Positions 35,429 through 43,561 of a DNA stretch of 64,000 nt are shown here, piece by piece. A program made the translations under genes and the position numbers. Position 1 is the stretch's first letter; every line of letters starts with the position of its first letter. The DNA lies in assembly GCA_020161505.1 (NCBI GenBank), contig JAIUNY010000001.1, positions 62,001 to 126,000 on the forward strand, written 5' to 3'. The notes under the pieces are model-generated. The model was given only the letters and a program-made list of their open reading frames with translations, did not search any database and was not told the origin of the DNA. This stretch comes from Armatimonadota bacterium. Lineage in GTDB: Bacteria > Armatimonadota > Fimbriimonadia > Fimbriimonadales > Fimbriimonadaceae.

Positions 35429-35880
35429 ATCTGCCCGAACCGCCAGAATACGTCGAGTTTTTGCAGCCCTATCCGGCGAGCACTCAAGTGCTTGCCCGGG
35501 CTCTTCGGGAAAAGCTGATTGCGCTGCTGCCGGATTGCATCGAAACCGTGTGGGATGCCACCAATGCGGTTGGGGTGGCTTACGGCTTCACCGAGAAGAA
35601 TGCTGACCACTTTCTTCATCTTCCCGTCTACACGAAGTACGTGAACATCGGGTTCTCGTTCGGGGCATCGCTGGAGGATCCGGAAGGGCGCCTGATCGGA
35701 AAAGGTGCCAGAGTGCGGCACGTCAAACTCACAAAACCGGAGGAGTTGGATGACCCGTATCTTCAGGGTTTGATCCAGCAGTCCATCGCGCAAGCGCCCC
35801 ACTCTGGCCTGCCCGTGGAACCTCGCACGTGCATTCGGGTCATGGACGGGCCGAAGCGTCGACCGAAGAAGGAAAGTTGA
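35425..35880 (+). CDS. DUF1801 (YdhG-like) protein
   Basis: 151 residues from ATG 35425. The core LREKLIALLPDCIETVWDATNAVGVAYGFTEKN, then LHLPVYTKYVNIGFSFGA and KLTKPEELDDPYLQGLIQQSIAQ match the DUF1801 fold (iron-chaperone frataxin-like group). The C-terminus is basic. It is co-transcribed with the VOC gene and follows the AraC-type regulator. The function is unknown. Confidence 0.82.
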   Translation: MNLPEPPEYVEFLQPYPASTQVLARALREKLIALLPDCIETVWDATNAVGVAYGFTEKNADHFLHLPVYTKYVNIGFSFGASLEDPEGRLIGKGARVRHVKLTKPEELDDPYLQGLIQQSIAQAPHSGLPVEPRTCIRVMDGPKRRPKKES

Positions 35881-35884
35881 AGAT

Positions 35885-35961
35885 TGGTCGGGATGACAGG
35901 ATTCGAACCTGCGACCTCGTCGTCCCGAACGACGCGCTCTACCAAGCTGAGCCACATCCCG
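35885..35961 (-). tRNA. tRNA-Pro (anticodon CGG)
   Basis: 77 nt with encoded CCA. Acceptor stem CGGGATG/CATCCCG. Anticodon stem CGTCG/CGACG encloses TTCGGGA, giving CGG for Pro. T-loop TTCGAAT. It closely resembles the tRNA-Pro(GGG) at 31276. Confidence 0.95.
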
Positions 35962-36068
35962 ACTTTGATTTGTTGAACCTCAAGAGCTAGTGGCGTAAGC
36001 CTGGGACATCCTAGCGAGCGAGGGAAAAGAAGAATACCCGAGCCGGGCCGGGATCGCGCCTGGTTGGG

Positions 36069-36464
36069 TTAGGACCGGGGGGATTCCGAGGAATCAGCGG
36101 ATTTGGGTTCGGACTCCGAGGCGGCAGCGGGCGCGGCTTTCTGACCAGCATTTTTGGAGGCATAGAGTTTGACGCCGCGATTCGCAACCATCGATCCGAA
36201 CCCCGCCATCACGACCAGCATCAGGATACGCACGAGCACTTCCATGAATGTGCTGGCGGCTTGAGAAAGCTGAATCGGCTCGTCGGGTTCGATTTTCAGG
36301 CGAACCTCGGGCGGAACCTGGAAGAGATCGTAGGCCAGTTTGAAGGCGATCACGATCATCGCGACGCCGAAGATGAAAGTGAGGAGTCCCACCCAAGCAG
36401 AGCCCCCGCGTCGCCGGTGGGCTTGCGGAAACCTCCTTGTCTGGACTGGGGATGCCTCGTGCAT
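36069..36464 (-). CDS. Small two-TM membrane protein downstream of a c-di-AMP riboswitch
   Basis: 131 residues from ATG 36464 (MHEASPVQTRRF). A basic N-terminus is followed by TM1 (WVGLLTFIFGVAMIVIAFKLAYDLF), a loop of about 30 residues with PPEVRLKIEPDEPIQL, TM2 (FMEVLVRILMLVVMAGFGSMV) and a Ser/Ala/Glu-rich C-terminal tail (AAASESEPKSADSSESP). No known family is recognised. The same frame is open 91 codons upstream, but that stretch has no protein character and contains a terminator-like hairpin, so it is leader. The riboswitch 300 nt upstream suggests a role in osmotic, potassium or cell-wall balance. Confidence 0.65.
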   Translation of the reverse strand: MHEASPVQTRRFPQAHRRRGGSAWVGLLTFIFGVAMIVIAFKLAYDLFQVPPEVRLKIEPDEPIQLSQAASTFMEVLVRILMLVVMAGFGSMVANRGVKLYASKNAGQKAAPAAASESEPKSADSSESPRS

Positions 36465-36514
36465 GGGATGTGAGTATATCGCGACGCGCAGGCTTCGTTG
36501 ACGAAAACCGGAGT

Positions 36515-36560
36515 TCAAAAAACGGTGTGGCGGCTCCGACGACATCGTCAGAACCGCCAC
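36515..36560 (-). terminator. Terminator-like hairpin in the riboswitch leader (possible attenuator)
   Basis: On the minus strand GTGGCGG (36560-36554) pairs with CCGCCAC (36533-36527), with an inner stem GACG/CGTC. ACCG and a run of six T follow. It lies between the riboswitch and the small membrane-protein start (36464), so it could be the expression platform. It is 200 nt from the aptamer, further than usual. Confidence 0.55.
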
Positions 36561-36766
36561 GGGACACAATAGAGTTGCGTCGCGCAGGCGGAGGAAGACT
36601 AAAACCCCGCCTGTCGGGTTAGGTCGCTCCGGAGTCATGCGTCCCCGGAAGGATGACGAATCCTGGCTGCCGTGAGGACAACTTTGTCCCTTGGCGCCGC
36701 TGGGTTGAGTAAAGAATGCTGCGAGCAGATTCCCCATCTAGCCCTTTGGCCAGGTCATTGTTTTTT

Positions 36767-36879
36767 GGCCGACGAGGTTAGCTGACGGGTTAGGGACAAT
36801 AACTACCCTTCGCTCATGTGAGCGATTCACCCCAGAACCGGGTCCCCCGTTGACACCGCTCGGCGAACCGCTCGGGGCC
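36767..36879 (-). promoter_or_regulatory. Cyclic-di-AMP riboswitch (ydaO-yuaA class)
   Basis: On the minus strand the consensus blocks of the class occur in order. GGGGGACCC (around 36847-36839) is followed by GGGGTGAATC (36833-36824). A short hairpin CGCTCA-TG-TGAGCG (36824-36811) comes next, then GGGTAG (36808-36803) and GTCCC. AACCCGTCAGCTAACC (36791-36776) is the most diagnostic block. CCTCG (36777-36773) pairs with CGGGG as P2, and GGCC/GGCC closes P1. The 5' part also holds the small UUCG-capped hairpin seen in known aptamers. Aptamers of this class sense c-di-AMP and usually switch genes off. The downstream gene on this strand is the small two-TM protein. Confidence 0.9.
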
Positions 36880-36894
36880 ATTAGGCCAGGAATC

Positions 36895-36931
36895 GGTGGC
36901 AAGCCACCACTAGGCAATTTATCACATTGCC
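36895..36931. other. Two tandem hairpins next to the riboswitch
   Basis: GGTGG-CAAG-CCACC (36895-36908, counting the inner GC pair) and GGCAAT-TTATCAC-ATTGCC (36913-36931). On the minus strand they precede the aptamer and may be in its transcript; on the plus strand they lie in the leader region of the ABC importer. The role is unknown. Confidence 0.35.
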
Positions 36932-36971
36932 GGGCTCTCCAGTTCCCGTATTCCATGATTTCGCAAGAAAA

Positions 36972-36987
36972 AGAGTTTCGTAACTCT
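36972..36987. promoter_or_regulatory. Palindrome upstream of the ABC importer genes
   Basis: AGAGTT-TCGT-AACTCT is a perfect 6-4-6 inverted repeat 84 bp before the importer start codon, the size of a sugar-regulator operator. A near-palindrome GAATACGTACTC follows at about 36990-37001. No regulator gene is adjacent. Confidence 0.4.
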
Positions 36988-37070
36988 CTGAATACGTACT
37001 CATAACTCGGATGAAGTAACATGAGGGGTGCTGGCAACGGGGCCGGCGGTCTTTTGTGAGTTGTTCACCG

Positions 37071-39494
37071 ATGTTGGTTCGACGTCTCGTCCTCGCCGTT
37101 ATAACCCTCCTGCTCGCGTCGAGCGGTTTCGCAGAAAAAGTCACGACCCTCACCGTTTGGGGTATGGCGATTACTCCTGACGAAAAGGGCACCGATGTAC
37201 TCGTGCGCCAGTTTGAGCGCGAAAACCCGGGTGTTCGTGTTCGCTTGATCGGCATGGGTGCCGGGGCCATGAACCCCCAAAAGCTGATGACGGCGATTGT
37301 GGGCGGAGCCCCTCCCGATCTCATCCGCCAAGACCGATTCACGATCTCCGACTGGGCGAGTCGAGGCGCTTTCGTGCCGATGAACCAGTTCATCGAGCGC
37401 GACAAAGCCGCCCGCGATCCGCGAACCCCGACCCGCGAGCAATACTATCCGGCCGCGTGGGACGAAACGGTTTACGATGGTGAGGTCTACGGCATCCCGA
37501 TCGGTGCGGATAACCGGGTGCTGTACTACAACACCGACGTCTTCGCCAAGAACGCGGACAAGCTCCGAAAAGCTGGACTCGACCCGGCGAGGCCCCCGCG
37601 TACCTGGGAAGAGACACTGGCCTACAGCAAGGCTCTCACCGAATTCAACGCAGACGGCACGCTCAAGACCGCAGGGTTCATCCCGAACTATGGCAACAGC
37701 TGGCTCTACATGTTCGCGTTTCAGAACAATGCGAGCTTCATGAGCCCGGATGGCCGAACCTGCACGCTCTACAGCAAGGAATCTGAAGAAGCCCTCCAGT
37801 TCATGAAGGAAGGCTATGAGATTCTGGGCGGCTATGAAAACGCGCTCAAGTTCCAGAGCGGGTTCCGAGGCGGGGAAAACGACCCGTTTGCGATTGGCCA
37901 GGTCGCGATGGCGATCAACGGCGACTGGATGATCGCAAACTACTCTCGCTATTCTCCGAAAGCGAAGTTTCTCACGGCTCCAGCTCCGGTGCCGGCGGCC
38001 CGTCTCGCCAGAACCGGGCGATTCCAGAACGAGAAGGATCCCTACATCACCTGGTCGGGCGGATTCGCGTGGTCGATGCCGCGCGGGGCCCCGAACCAAG
38101 AACTCGCTTGGAAGTTCATCAAGTGGATCACGAGCCTTGAGGGCCGAAAGGTCAACGTTCAAGCGCAGGCCGAGCTCGATGTCTCTCGGGGCAGGCGCTA
38201 CATCCCTCGCATCGAAGCGATGGTCGAGGCGAACGAGTGGCTGATCAAGGAGTACGCGAGCGGCGACAACGTCTACGACCAGGCCCTGCGTCAACACGTC
38301 GCGATGATGCCCTACGCCCGGCTTCGCCCCGCTACGTTTGTGGGTCAGAAACTCTGGGACGAACACGTCCGAGCGATTGAGCAAGCGTGCCGTGGTGCGC
38401 AAACCCCCGAGGAAGCACTTAAGTCGGGCCAAGAGAAAGTTCAGATCATCCTGGATGAGTTCAACAACAAGAAGAACTATCCCGAAATCGACATCCGGGT
38501 TCCGCTCGGAATCGCGTTCGTCACGGTGGTGCTTGGCCTGATCGGCTGGGTTGGCTGGATGATCAAAAAGGGCGACGGTCGAGTGAGCGTGACCGAAACC
38601 AAGGCGGGATACCTCTTCATCGCACCGTGGATCATCGGGTTCCTCGTCTTCACGCTCGGCCCCATGCTGGCGTCGCTGATCTTCTCGTTCATGCAGTACG
38701 ACGTCTTGAATCCGGCCCACTTTGTTGGATTCAAGAACTTCACCGACGTCTATGTGAACGACCGTGAGATGGTTCTCAAGGCCTTCACCAACGTCGGTTA
38801 CCTCGCGATTGTCGGCATCCCGCTCGGCCTGATGACCGGTCTGGCGATTGCCATGATGCTGAACACGGGGGTTAAAGGCATCCGGTTCTATCGTACGGCG
38901 TACTACCTGCCTTCGATTGCTCCAGCCGTGGCGGCGACGTTCCTGTGGGTTTGGATCTTGAACCCAGACAACGCCCGAGGCTTGCTCAACAACTTCTGGA
39001 ACAACACGTTGTTCGAGTGGTTCGCGGTCGCTCCTCCGGGATGGCTGACCGTCGAGTCGTGGGCGAAACCGTCGCTGATCGTGATGGGCCTCTGGGGGGC
39101 GGGTGGCGGCATGATTCTGTGGCTGGCTGGTCTCAAGGGGGTTCCGAGAACTCTCTACGAAGCAGCCGAGATCGACGGTGCTTCGGGCTGGCGACAGTTC
39201 CTGAGCGTGACCCTGCCGCAGTTGAGTCCGCTGATTTTCTTCAACGCGATCATGGCGGTAATCGGGGTTTTGCAGACCTTTGACGGCATCTACATCATCA
39301 CGCGGGGCGAGAACATGGGGCCAAACGACAGTCTGGCGACCCCGGTTTACATGCTCTTCAACAACGGATTCGCCTACTTCCGCATGGGATACGCCTCGGC
39401 TCTGGCATGGGTGATCTTCCTGATTGTGGTGCTGGTGACCTTCTTCCAATTTAAGATCGCCCCGCGCTGGGTGCACTACGAGGTGAACAAGTGA
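37071..39494 (+). CDS. Fused substrate-binding protein and ABC importer permease (MalE-MalF like)
   Basis: 807 residues from ATG 37071; GTG 37056 is an alternative. A signal peptide (LVLAVITLLLASSGFA) leads into a type-1 extracellular solute-binding domain up to about residue 455 (LTVWGMAITPDEKGTDVLVRQF, GAPPDLIRQDRF, YGIPIGADNRVLYYNTDVF, SGGFAWSMPRGAP). A membrane linker follows, then a MalF-type permease starting GYLFIAPWIIGFLVFTLGP, with the EAA loop EAAEIDGASGWRQFLSVTLPQLSP. Binding protein and permease are normally separate. The stop overlaps the next permease gene (GTGA). Sugar or oligosaccharide import is inferred; no ATPase gene is nearby, so a shared one is expected. Confidence 0.9.
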   Translation: MLVRRLVLAVITLLLASSGFAEKVTTLTVWGMAITPDEKGTDVLVRQFERENPGVRVRLIGMGAGAMNPQKLMTAIVGGAPPDLIRQDRFTISDWASRGAFVPMNQFIERDKAARDPRTPTREQYYPAAWDETVYDGEVYGIPIGADNRVLYYNTDVFAKNADKLRKAGLDPARPPRTWEETLAYSKALTEFNADGTLKTAGFIPNYGNSWLYMFAFQNNASFMSPDGRTCTLYSKESEEALQFMKEGYEILGGYENALKFQSGFRGGENDPFAIGQVAMAINGDWMIANYSRYSPKAKFLTAPAPVPAARLARTGRFQNEKDPYITWSGGFAWSMPRGAPNQELAWKFIKWITSLEGRKVNVQAQAELDVSRGRRYIPRIEAMVEANEWLIKEYASGDNVYDQALRQHVAMMPYARLRPATFVGQKLWDEHVRAIEQACRGAQTPEEALKSGQEKVQIILDEFNNKKNYPEIDIRVPLGIAFVTVVLGLIGWVGWMIKKGDGRVSVTETKAGYLFIAPWIIGFLVFTLGPMLASLIFSFMQYDVLNPAHFVGFKNFTDVYVNDREMVLKAFTNVGYLAIVGIPLGLMTGLAIAMMLNTGVKGIRFYRTAYYLPSIAPAVAATFLWVWILNPDNARGLLNNFWNNTLFEWFAVAPPGWLTVESWAKPSLIVMGLWGAGGGMILWLAGLKGVPRTLYEAAEIDGASGWRQFLSVTLPQLSPLIFFNAIMAVIGVLQTFDGIYIITRGENMGPNDSLATPVYMLFNNGFAYFRMGYASALAWVIFLIVVLVTFFQFKIAPRWVHYEVNK

Positions 39495-41233
39495 TCGACG
39501 CTGGATTGGTCTATTTCATCCTAACCGCCTTTACGTGGGTGGGATGGATTTTCTTGATGCGAGCGGCTCTGTTCGGCTTCAAGCTCGCCTTTGACAACTA
39601 CGGTTTCGACAAATCGAAAGCGATCAAAGCGATGACTCTCTCGGGCGGCGTTGGAGCGGTGCTCTTGCTTCTGGGAACCGTAATCAGGAAGGATCTCGGT
39701 CGCCCCGCGCCGGAAGGGCTGGCGATCCCGGTGGTGTGGCTGTACACCCCGCTCGCTGGTTGGATTCTCATCATCGGCGCGTTCATGGCGATCAGTCGCT
39801 TGATCCAGTGGCGCACGGCACTCACCCCAGAGGAAGGCCAGAACCGGTTCAAAGGGATGCTCGTCTTTGCCGTGATCTCCGGTCTCGGCTTCTGGTGGCT
39901 AAACACCATGCAGGGTCAGATCAGCGTGATCCGGGGCGCGGTTCCGGTTCCGTGGCAGGGCTTAGTCGCCTTCATGGTGCTGGCTTTGGTGGCTCTGGCC
40001 GTGATGGTTCGGGCCGAAAAAGCGACGCGATCTCGCGGCGTAGCGAAAACGGTGATCAACCAGCTCGTGTTGCTCGCGGGAGCCATCGTGTTTGGGATTC
40101 CATTCGCCTGGATGCTCATCACGAGCTTCAAAGAAGAGCGTGACCTGGCGAACACCGATGGAATCGTGTGGGTGCCGCAGGTTCAGCTGACCCATCCCTA
40201 CAACGATCCCGAGCGGCTGCAATTCGATGCCACCTACAGTGGCCAACCCGTGAAAGCAATCATCGAAGAGAAGCTGGCGGGCGGCAAGGTTCTCATGGAG
40301 GTGGAGCGTCCCTACAATCTCCGGGGCCGGCGATTCGAGGCCAATGAGGGTGAACTCAAAGAGTCGCCTCGGATGCAGCAAGTCTGGAGCGGGAAGTATC
40401 AAACGCGAGACGTCACGGGCTTCACCGCGAAAGATCTTCCGGATGGCAGTCGCGAAATCGAAATCCTGACTCCGGCGGACATGAAAGGGCAGCGATTCAC
40501 GGAGTCTCCCGAGAATCTGGAGCCGGTGCGCGAGCCTGGTCTGAGGTGGGAAAACTACACGGATGCCATCGAATGGATGCCTGCCGAAACCAACAACGGC
40601 CTGCGGTATCTCATCAACACCCTGTGGCTCGTTGTCACCTCGGTGGTTGGCACGGTGCTTTCCTGTAGCTTGGTCGCGTATGGATTCTCACGCCTCCGGT
40701 TCCCGGGGCGGGATGCTCTGTTCAGCGTGATGCTGGCCACGATGATGCTTCCGGGTGCGGTGACGATGATGCCCCAGTTCCTCATCTTCCGAGGCCTCGG
40801 CTGGATCGACACATTGCTTCCGCTGTGGGTGCCAACGTTCTTTGGCGGGGCTTTCAATGTATTCCTGCTCAAGCAGTTCTTCAGCACCGTTCCGATGGAG
40901 CTCGAAGAGGCGGCGCGGATCGACGGATGCGGTTACTTCCGCACGTTCTGGCAGGTGATGCTTCCGATGGTCAAGCCCGCGCTCGCGGTGATTTCCATCT
41001 GGACGTTCATGGGTGCCTGGAACAACTTCATGGGTCCGCTGATCTACGTCAGCACGCCAAGCAAGATGCCGCTCGCCTATGCGTTGAACCTGTTTGCGAG
41101 TGACCGTGGCGGAGATCAGGCCCTGATGATGGCCTTTGCGACGATGACGACCATTCCGGTTCTGCTTCTGTTCTTCTTTGCGCAGAAGTACTTCATCGAG
41201 GGTGTCCAACTCAGCGGTCTCGGCGGCCGGTAA
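39491..41233 (+). CDS. Enlarged MalG-type ABC importer permease
   Basis: 580 residues, about twice the normal length. It starts at GTG 39491, overlapping the previous stop. The first 190 residues add five hydrophobic segments not found in MalG. The canonical first helix (LVLLAGAIVFGIPFAWMLITSF) is then followed by an inserted extracytoplasmic region of about 160 residues (WVPQVQLTHPYNDPER...NYTDAIEW). After it come TLWLVVTSVVGTVLSCSLVAYGF, YGFSRLRFPGRD and the EAA loop EEAARIDGCGYFRTFWQVMLPMVKP. It pairs with the fused upstream protein. The insertion could contact the tethered binding domain. Confidence 0.9.
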   Translation: MIDAGLVYFILTAFTWVGWIFLMRAALFGFKLAFDNYGFDKSKAIKAMTLSGGVGAVLLLLGTVIRKDLGRPAPEGLAIPVVWLYTPLAGWILIIGAFMAISRLIQWRTALTPEEGQNRFKGMLVFAVISGLGFWWLNTMQGQISVIRGAVPVPWQGLVAFMVLALVALAVMVRAEKATRSRGVAKTVINQLVLLAGAIVFGIPFAWMLITSFKEERDLANTDGIVWVPQVQLTHPYNDPERLQFDATYSGQPVKAIIEEKLAGGKVLMEVERPYNLRGRRFEANEGELKESPRMQQVWSGKYQTRDVTGFTAKDLPDGSREIEILTPADMKGQRFTESPENLEPVREPGLRWENYTDAIEWMPAETNNGLRYLINTLWLVVTSVVGTVLSCSLVAYGFSRLRFPGRDALFSVMLATMMLPGAVTMMPQFLIFRGLGWIDTLLPLWVPTFFGGAFNVFLLKQFFSTVPMELEEAARIDGCGYFRTFWQVMLPMVKPALAVISIWTFMGAWNNFMGPLIYVSTPSKMPLAYALNLFASDRGGDQALMMAFATMTTIPVLLLFFFAQKYFIEGVQLSGLGGR

Positions 41234-41246
41234 GCGGGATTGCATC

Positions 41247-41281
41247 GTTCGGGGCCTCTCTTGGGGCCCCGAACTTGTTTT
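41247..41281 (+). terminator. Terminator of the ABC importer operon
   Basis: GTTCGGGGCC (41247-41256) pairs with GGCCCCGAAC (41265-41274), a 10-bp stem followed by TTGTTTTT. It lies 13 bp after the stop codon. Confidence 0.92.
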
Positions 41282-41358
41282 TGCCCTCGTTGAATTGCCG
41301 GGGCGAATCGTGTAGAATAAAGCGGTTCCTCAAGGATAGAGGATCAGGACTCGAACAG

Positions 41359-41619
41359 ATGAGTAAGCAAGGATGGACGCTCGTGGTGATTCTCGCCGGT
41401 TTCGCGGTGGGGATTTCGCTATCTCGCCAGCCGTGGCAAGAGCTCTCCGAGCAAAAGCGTTTGCGCAACACCACGCTCGCGGAGACCAAGCAAGTCGAGC
41501 AACAACGCTCTGATTTGCTCCGTCGCAACGCCGAACTCGATTCTCCTTACGGCATGGAAGAACAAGCTCGAAAAGCGGGCTACCGCAAACCCTACGAGCA
41601 GCCTCTGACGCTGGACTAG
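41359..41619 (+). CDS. Small FtsL/DivIC-like membrane protein
   Basis: 86 residues from ATG 41359. One membrane helix (LVVILAGFAVGISLS) is followed by a coiled-coil segment (LSEQKRLRNTTLAETKQVEQQRSDLLRRNAELDS) and a short tail YGMEEQARKAGYRKPYEQPL. The layout and the 'ME-x-x-ARK-x-GY' end are those of septum-formation initiator proteins (FtsL/DivIC family), which link the divisome. Small size makes the assignment moderate. It precedes yifB by 45 bp. Confidence 0.7.
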   Translation: MSKQGWTLVVILAGFAVGISLSRQPWQELSEQKRLRNTTLAETKQVEQQRSDLLRRNAELDSPYGMEEQARKAGYRKPYEQPLTLD

Positions 41620-41664
41620 CCCTTCGCCTGAGCGAAGCGCGGTATTCTCGGGGGAGAGAGATTT

Positions 41665-43179
41665 ATGGTTGCCCAGGCTCACACTGCCACGCTCATGGGG
41701 ATTGATGCCCTGCCGGTGGTGGCGGAGGTGGATCTTCGCGGAGGGATGGCGAAGTTCATCCTGGTGGGCCTGCCTGATAAGGCAGTTCAAGAGAGCCAAG
41801 AGCGGGTACGTACCGCGTTCAAAAACAGCGATCTCACCTTTCCCAACGGGCTGATTGTCTGCAATCTCGCCCCTGGCGATGTCCGCAAAGAAGGCCCCGC
41901 GCTCGATCTTCCGATCGCGATGGCGGTGCTCGCCTCGTCGGGCCAGGTGCCGCTTTCGAGCCTGGAACACACGCTTTTCATGGGAGAACTTGGCCTCGAC
42001 GGCACCCTCCGCGCGATCGACGGCGCGGTGAATGTCGCCCTCATGGCCCGGAGTAAAGGAATCCGCCGCATGGTGGTGCCCAAAGCCAACGCCCAGGAAG
42101 CCGCCGTCACCCCCGATCTCGAGGTCTACGGGATGGACAATCTGATCCAGGTGGTCGAGCTCATGAATGGCTCGCTGTTCTATCAGCCCGAGAACCCTGC
42201 GATTGACCCCAAGCCAGATGATCTCGCGTTTGATATCGACTATGCGGATGTGAAGGGTCAAAGCCAAGCGATCCGCGCGCTCGAGATCGCGGCAGCTGGT
42301 GGACACAACGCGCTGATGACCGGCCCTCCGGGAAGCGGGAAAACAATGTTGGCGCGTCGCCTGCCGACGATTCTCCCTCCGTTGAGCCTCGAAGAGAGCA
42401 TCGCCGTGACCCAGGTTTACAGTGCGGGGGGCGAAAAGGGAGGCAATTCTGGCCTGATCTGGCGGCGTCCGTTCCGATCGCCGCACCATGCAACGAGCTA
42501 CGCCGCGATTGTCGGAGGCGGCAAATCGCCCAAGCCCGGGGAAGTGTCGTTGGCGCATCACGGGGTGCTGTTCCTCGATGAGATGCCAGAGTTCAATCGC
42601 GAGGTGCTGGAGGCTCTCCGGCAGCCGCTGGAGGATGGCGTCGTCACCGTGGCGCGGGTGCAAAACACGCTCACTTTCCCCGCAGACTGCATGCTGATCG
42701 GCGCGATGAACCCTTGTCCTTGCGGATACAAGGGGTACGACGAGGCGCAGTGCGTGGGCGCGGCGGTGTGCCTCAAGTACGGAAGCAAGATCAGCGGACC
42801 TCTGATGGATCGGATTGATCTGCACGTGCAGGTTCCCCGATTGAAGCCGGAGGAACTCACTTCGGCCCCCACGGGTGAGCCCAGCGAGAAGATTCGCGCA
42901 AGGGTTTTGAGTGCGCGGGAACGACAGGCGGCCCGGTTTGGCTCGGCGAAATCCAACGCAAAGATGTCGCCGCGCGAGGTCAAGGAACTCGTCGCGATGG
43001 ACGAGGAGTGCCTGGCGTTCATGAAAACCGTGGCCTCCAGGCTCAATCTCTCGGCACGGGTGTTTGATCGCTTGCTGAAGGTGGCGCGTACAATCGCCGA
43101 CCTGGCGGGCTCAGAGGGTGTGCAGAAGGCGCATCTTGCCGAAGCTGTTCAGTACCGGTCGACTTCTCAGTTTGATTGA
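41665..43179 (+). CDS. YifB/ComM-family Mg-chelatase-like AAA+ ATPase
   Basis: 504 residues. N-terminal ChlI-like domain (FILVGLPDKAVQESQERVRTAFKNS), then AAA+ core: Walker A GPPGSGKTMLARRLP, Walker B LFLDEMPEFNREVLEALRQPLEDG, and the sensor region NPCPCGYKG with conserved Cys. The C-terminal Mg-chelatase domain includes SARVFDRLLKVARTIADL. ComM promotes branch migration in natural transformation in other bacteria; the same role here is inference. It is probably co-transcribed with the upstream FtsL-like gene. Confidence 0.93.
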   Translation: MVAQAHTATLMGIDALPVVAEVDLRGGMAKFILVGLPDKAVQESQERVRTAFKNSDLTFPNGLIVCNLAPGDVRKEGPALDLPIAMAVLASSGQVPLSSLEHTLFMGELGLDGTLRAIDGAVNVALMARSKGIRRMVVPKANAQEAAVTPDLEVYGMDNLIQVVELMNGSLFYQPENPAIDPKPDDLAFDIDYADVKGQSQAIRALEIAAAGGHNALMTGPPGSGKTMLARRLPTILPPLSLEESIAVTQVYSAGGEKGGNSGLIWRRPFRSPHHATSYAAIVGGGKSPKPGEVSLAHHGVLFLDEMPEFNREVLEALRQPLEDGVVTVARVQNTLTFPADCMLIGAMNPCPCGYKGYDEAQCVGAAVCLKYGSKISGPLMDRIDLHVQVPRLKPEELTSAPTGEPSEKIRARVLSARERQAARFGSAKSNAKMSPREVKELVAMDEECLAFMKTVASRLNLSARVFDRLLKVARTIADLAGSEGVQKAHLAEAVQYRSTSQFD

Positions 43180-43258
43180 ACCGTGGCTTTGGTATTGCGT
43201 TCGTCAACGATTCTCGGGCAGACTACAGGCAAGGGTTGAGTTACACCCCGGGAGTCAA

Positions 43259-43561
43259 ATGAAAAGCAATTACGTACTCGCAGCTTGCTCGGCTGTCCTG
43301 GTCGTAGGCCTCGCAATTTTCGCCACGGCGCCTGCCCGCGCTCAAGATGGAATCAAAATTGAACCGACTGAGCGCTCAAAATGGGATTACAAAGTCATTA
43401 TTCCAAAGCAGGAAGGTCCAGACCTTCACGAAGGCCGTCGCGCGGAGTTAGAGCAGGAACTCCTCACACTGGGGGAAGAAGGCTGGGAACTGGTCGAGAT
43501 GCCCTATCTCAAGGGGGTTCGCTACCAGGTCATGATTCTTAAGCGACCCAAACAACAATGA
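43259..43561 (+). CDS. Exported DUF4177-like small protein
   Basis: 100 residues from ATG 43259, with GGGAG four bases before it. A signal peptide ends near ATAPARAQ. The mature part (WDYKVIIPKQEGP...LEQELLTLGEEGWELVEMPYL..YQVMILKRP) has the DUF4177 pattern of W-x-Y-x-V followed by L-G-x-x-G-W-E-L-V and a final strand. The function is unknown. The stop overlaps the next gene (ATGA). Confidence 0.8.
   Translation: MKSNYVLAACSAVLVVGLAIFATAPARAQDGIKIEPTERSKWDYKVIIPKQEGPDLHEGRRAELEQELLTLGEEGWELVEMPYLKGVRYQVMILKRPKQQ

Noticed and set aside
36465-36737. N-terminal extension of the two-TM protein from ATG 36737
   Set aside because: The 91 extra residues look random and include the terminator-like hairpin; ATG 36464 fits better.
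36811-36824. CGCTCA-TG-TGAGCG palindrome first taken for an operator
   Set aside because: It is the internal hairpin of the c-di-AMP aptamer, in the place seen in known members.
36738-37037. 99-codon minus-strand frame between the ABC importer and the small membrane protein
   Set aside because: It runs through the riboswitch aptamer and hairpins and has no protein-like features.
37065-39476. 803-codon open frame antisense to the importer fusion gene
   Set aside because: High-GC shadow frame, rich in His, Arg and Asp without domain features; the plus-strand product is clearly conserved.
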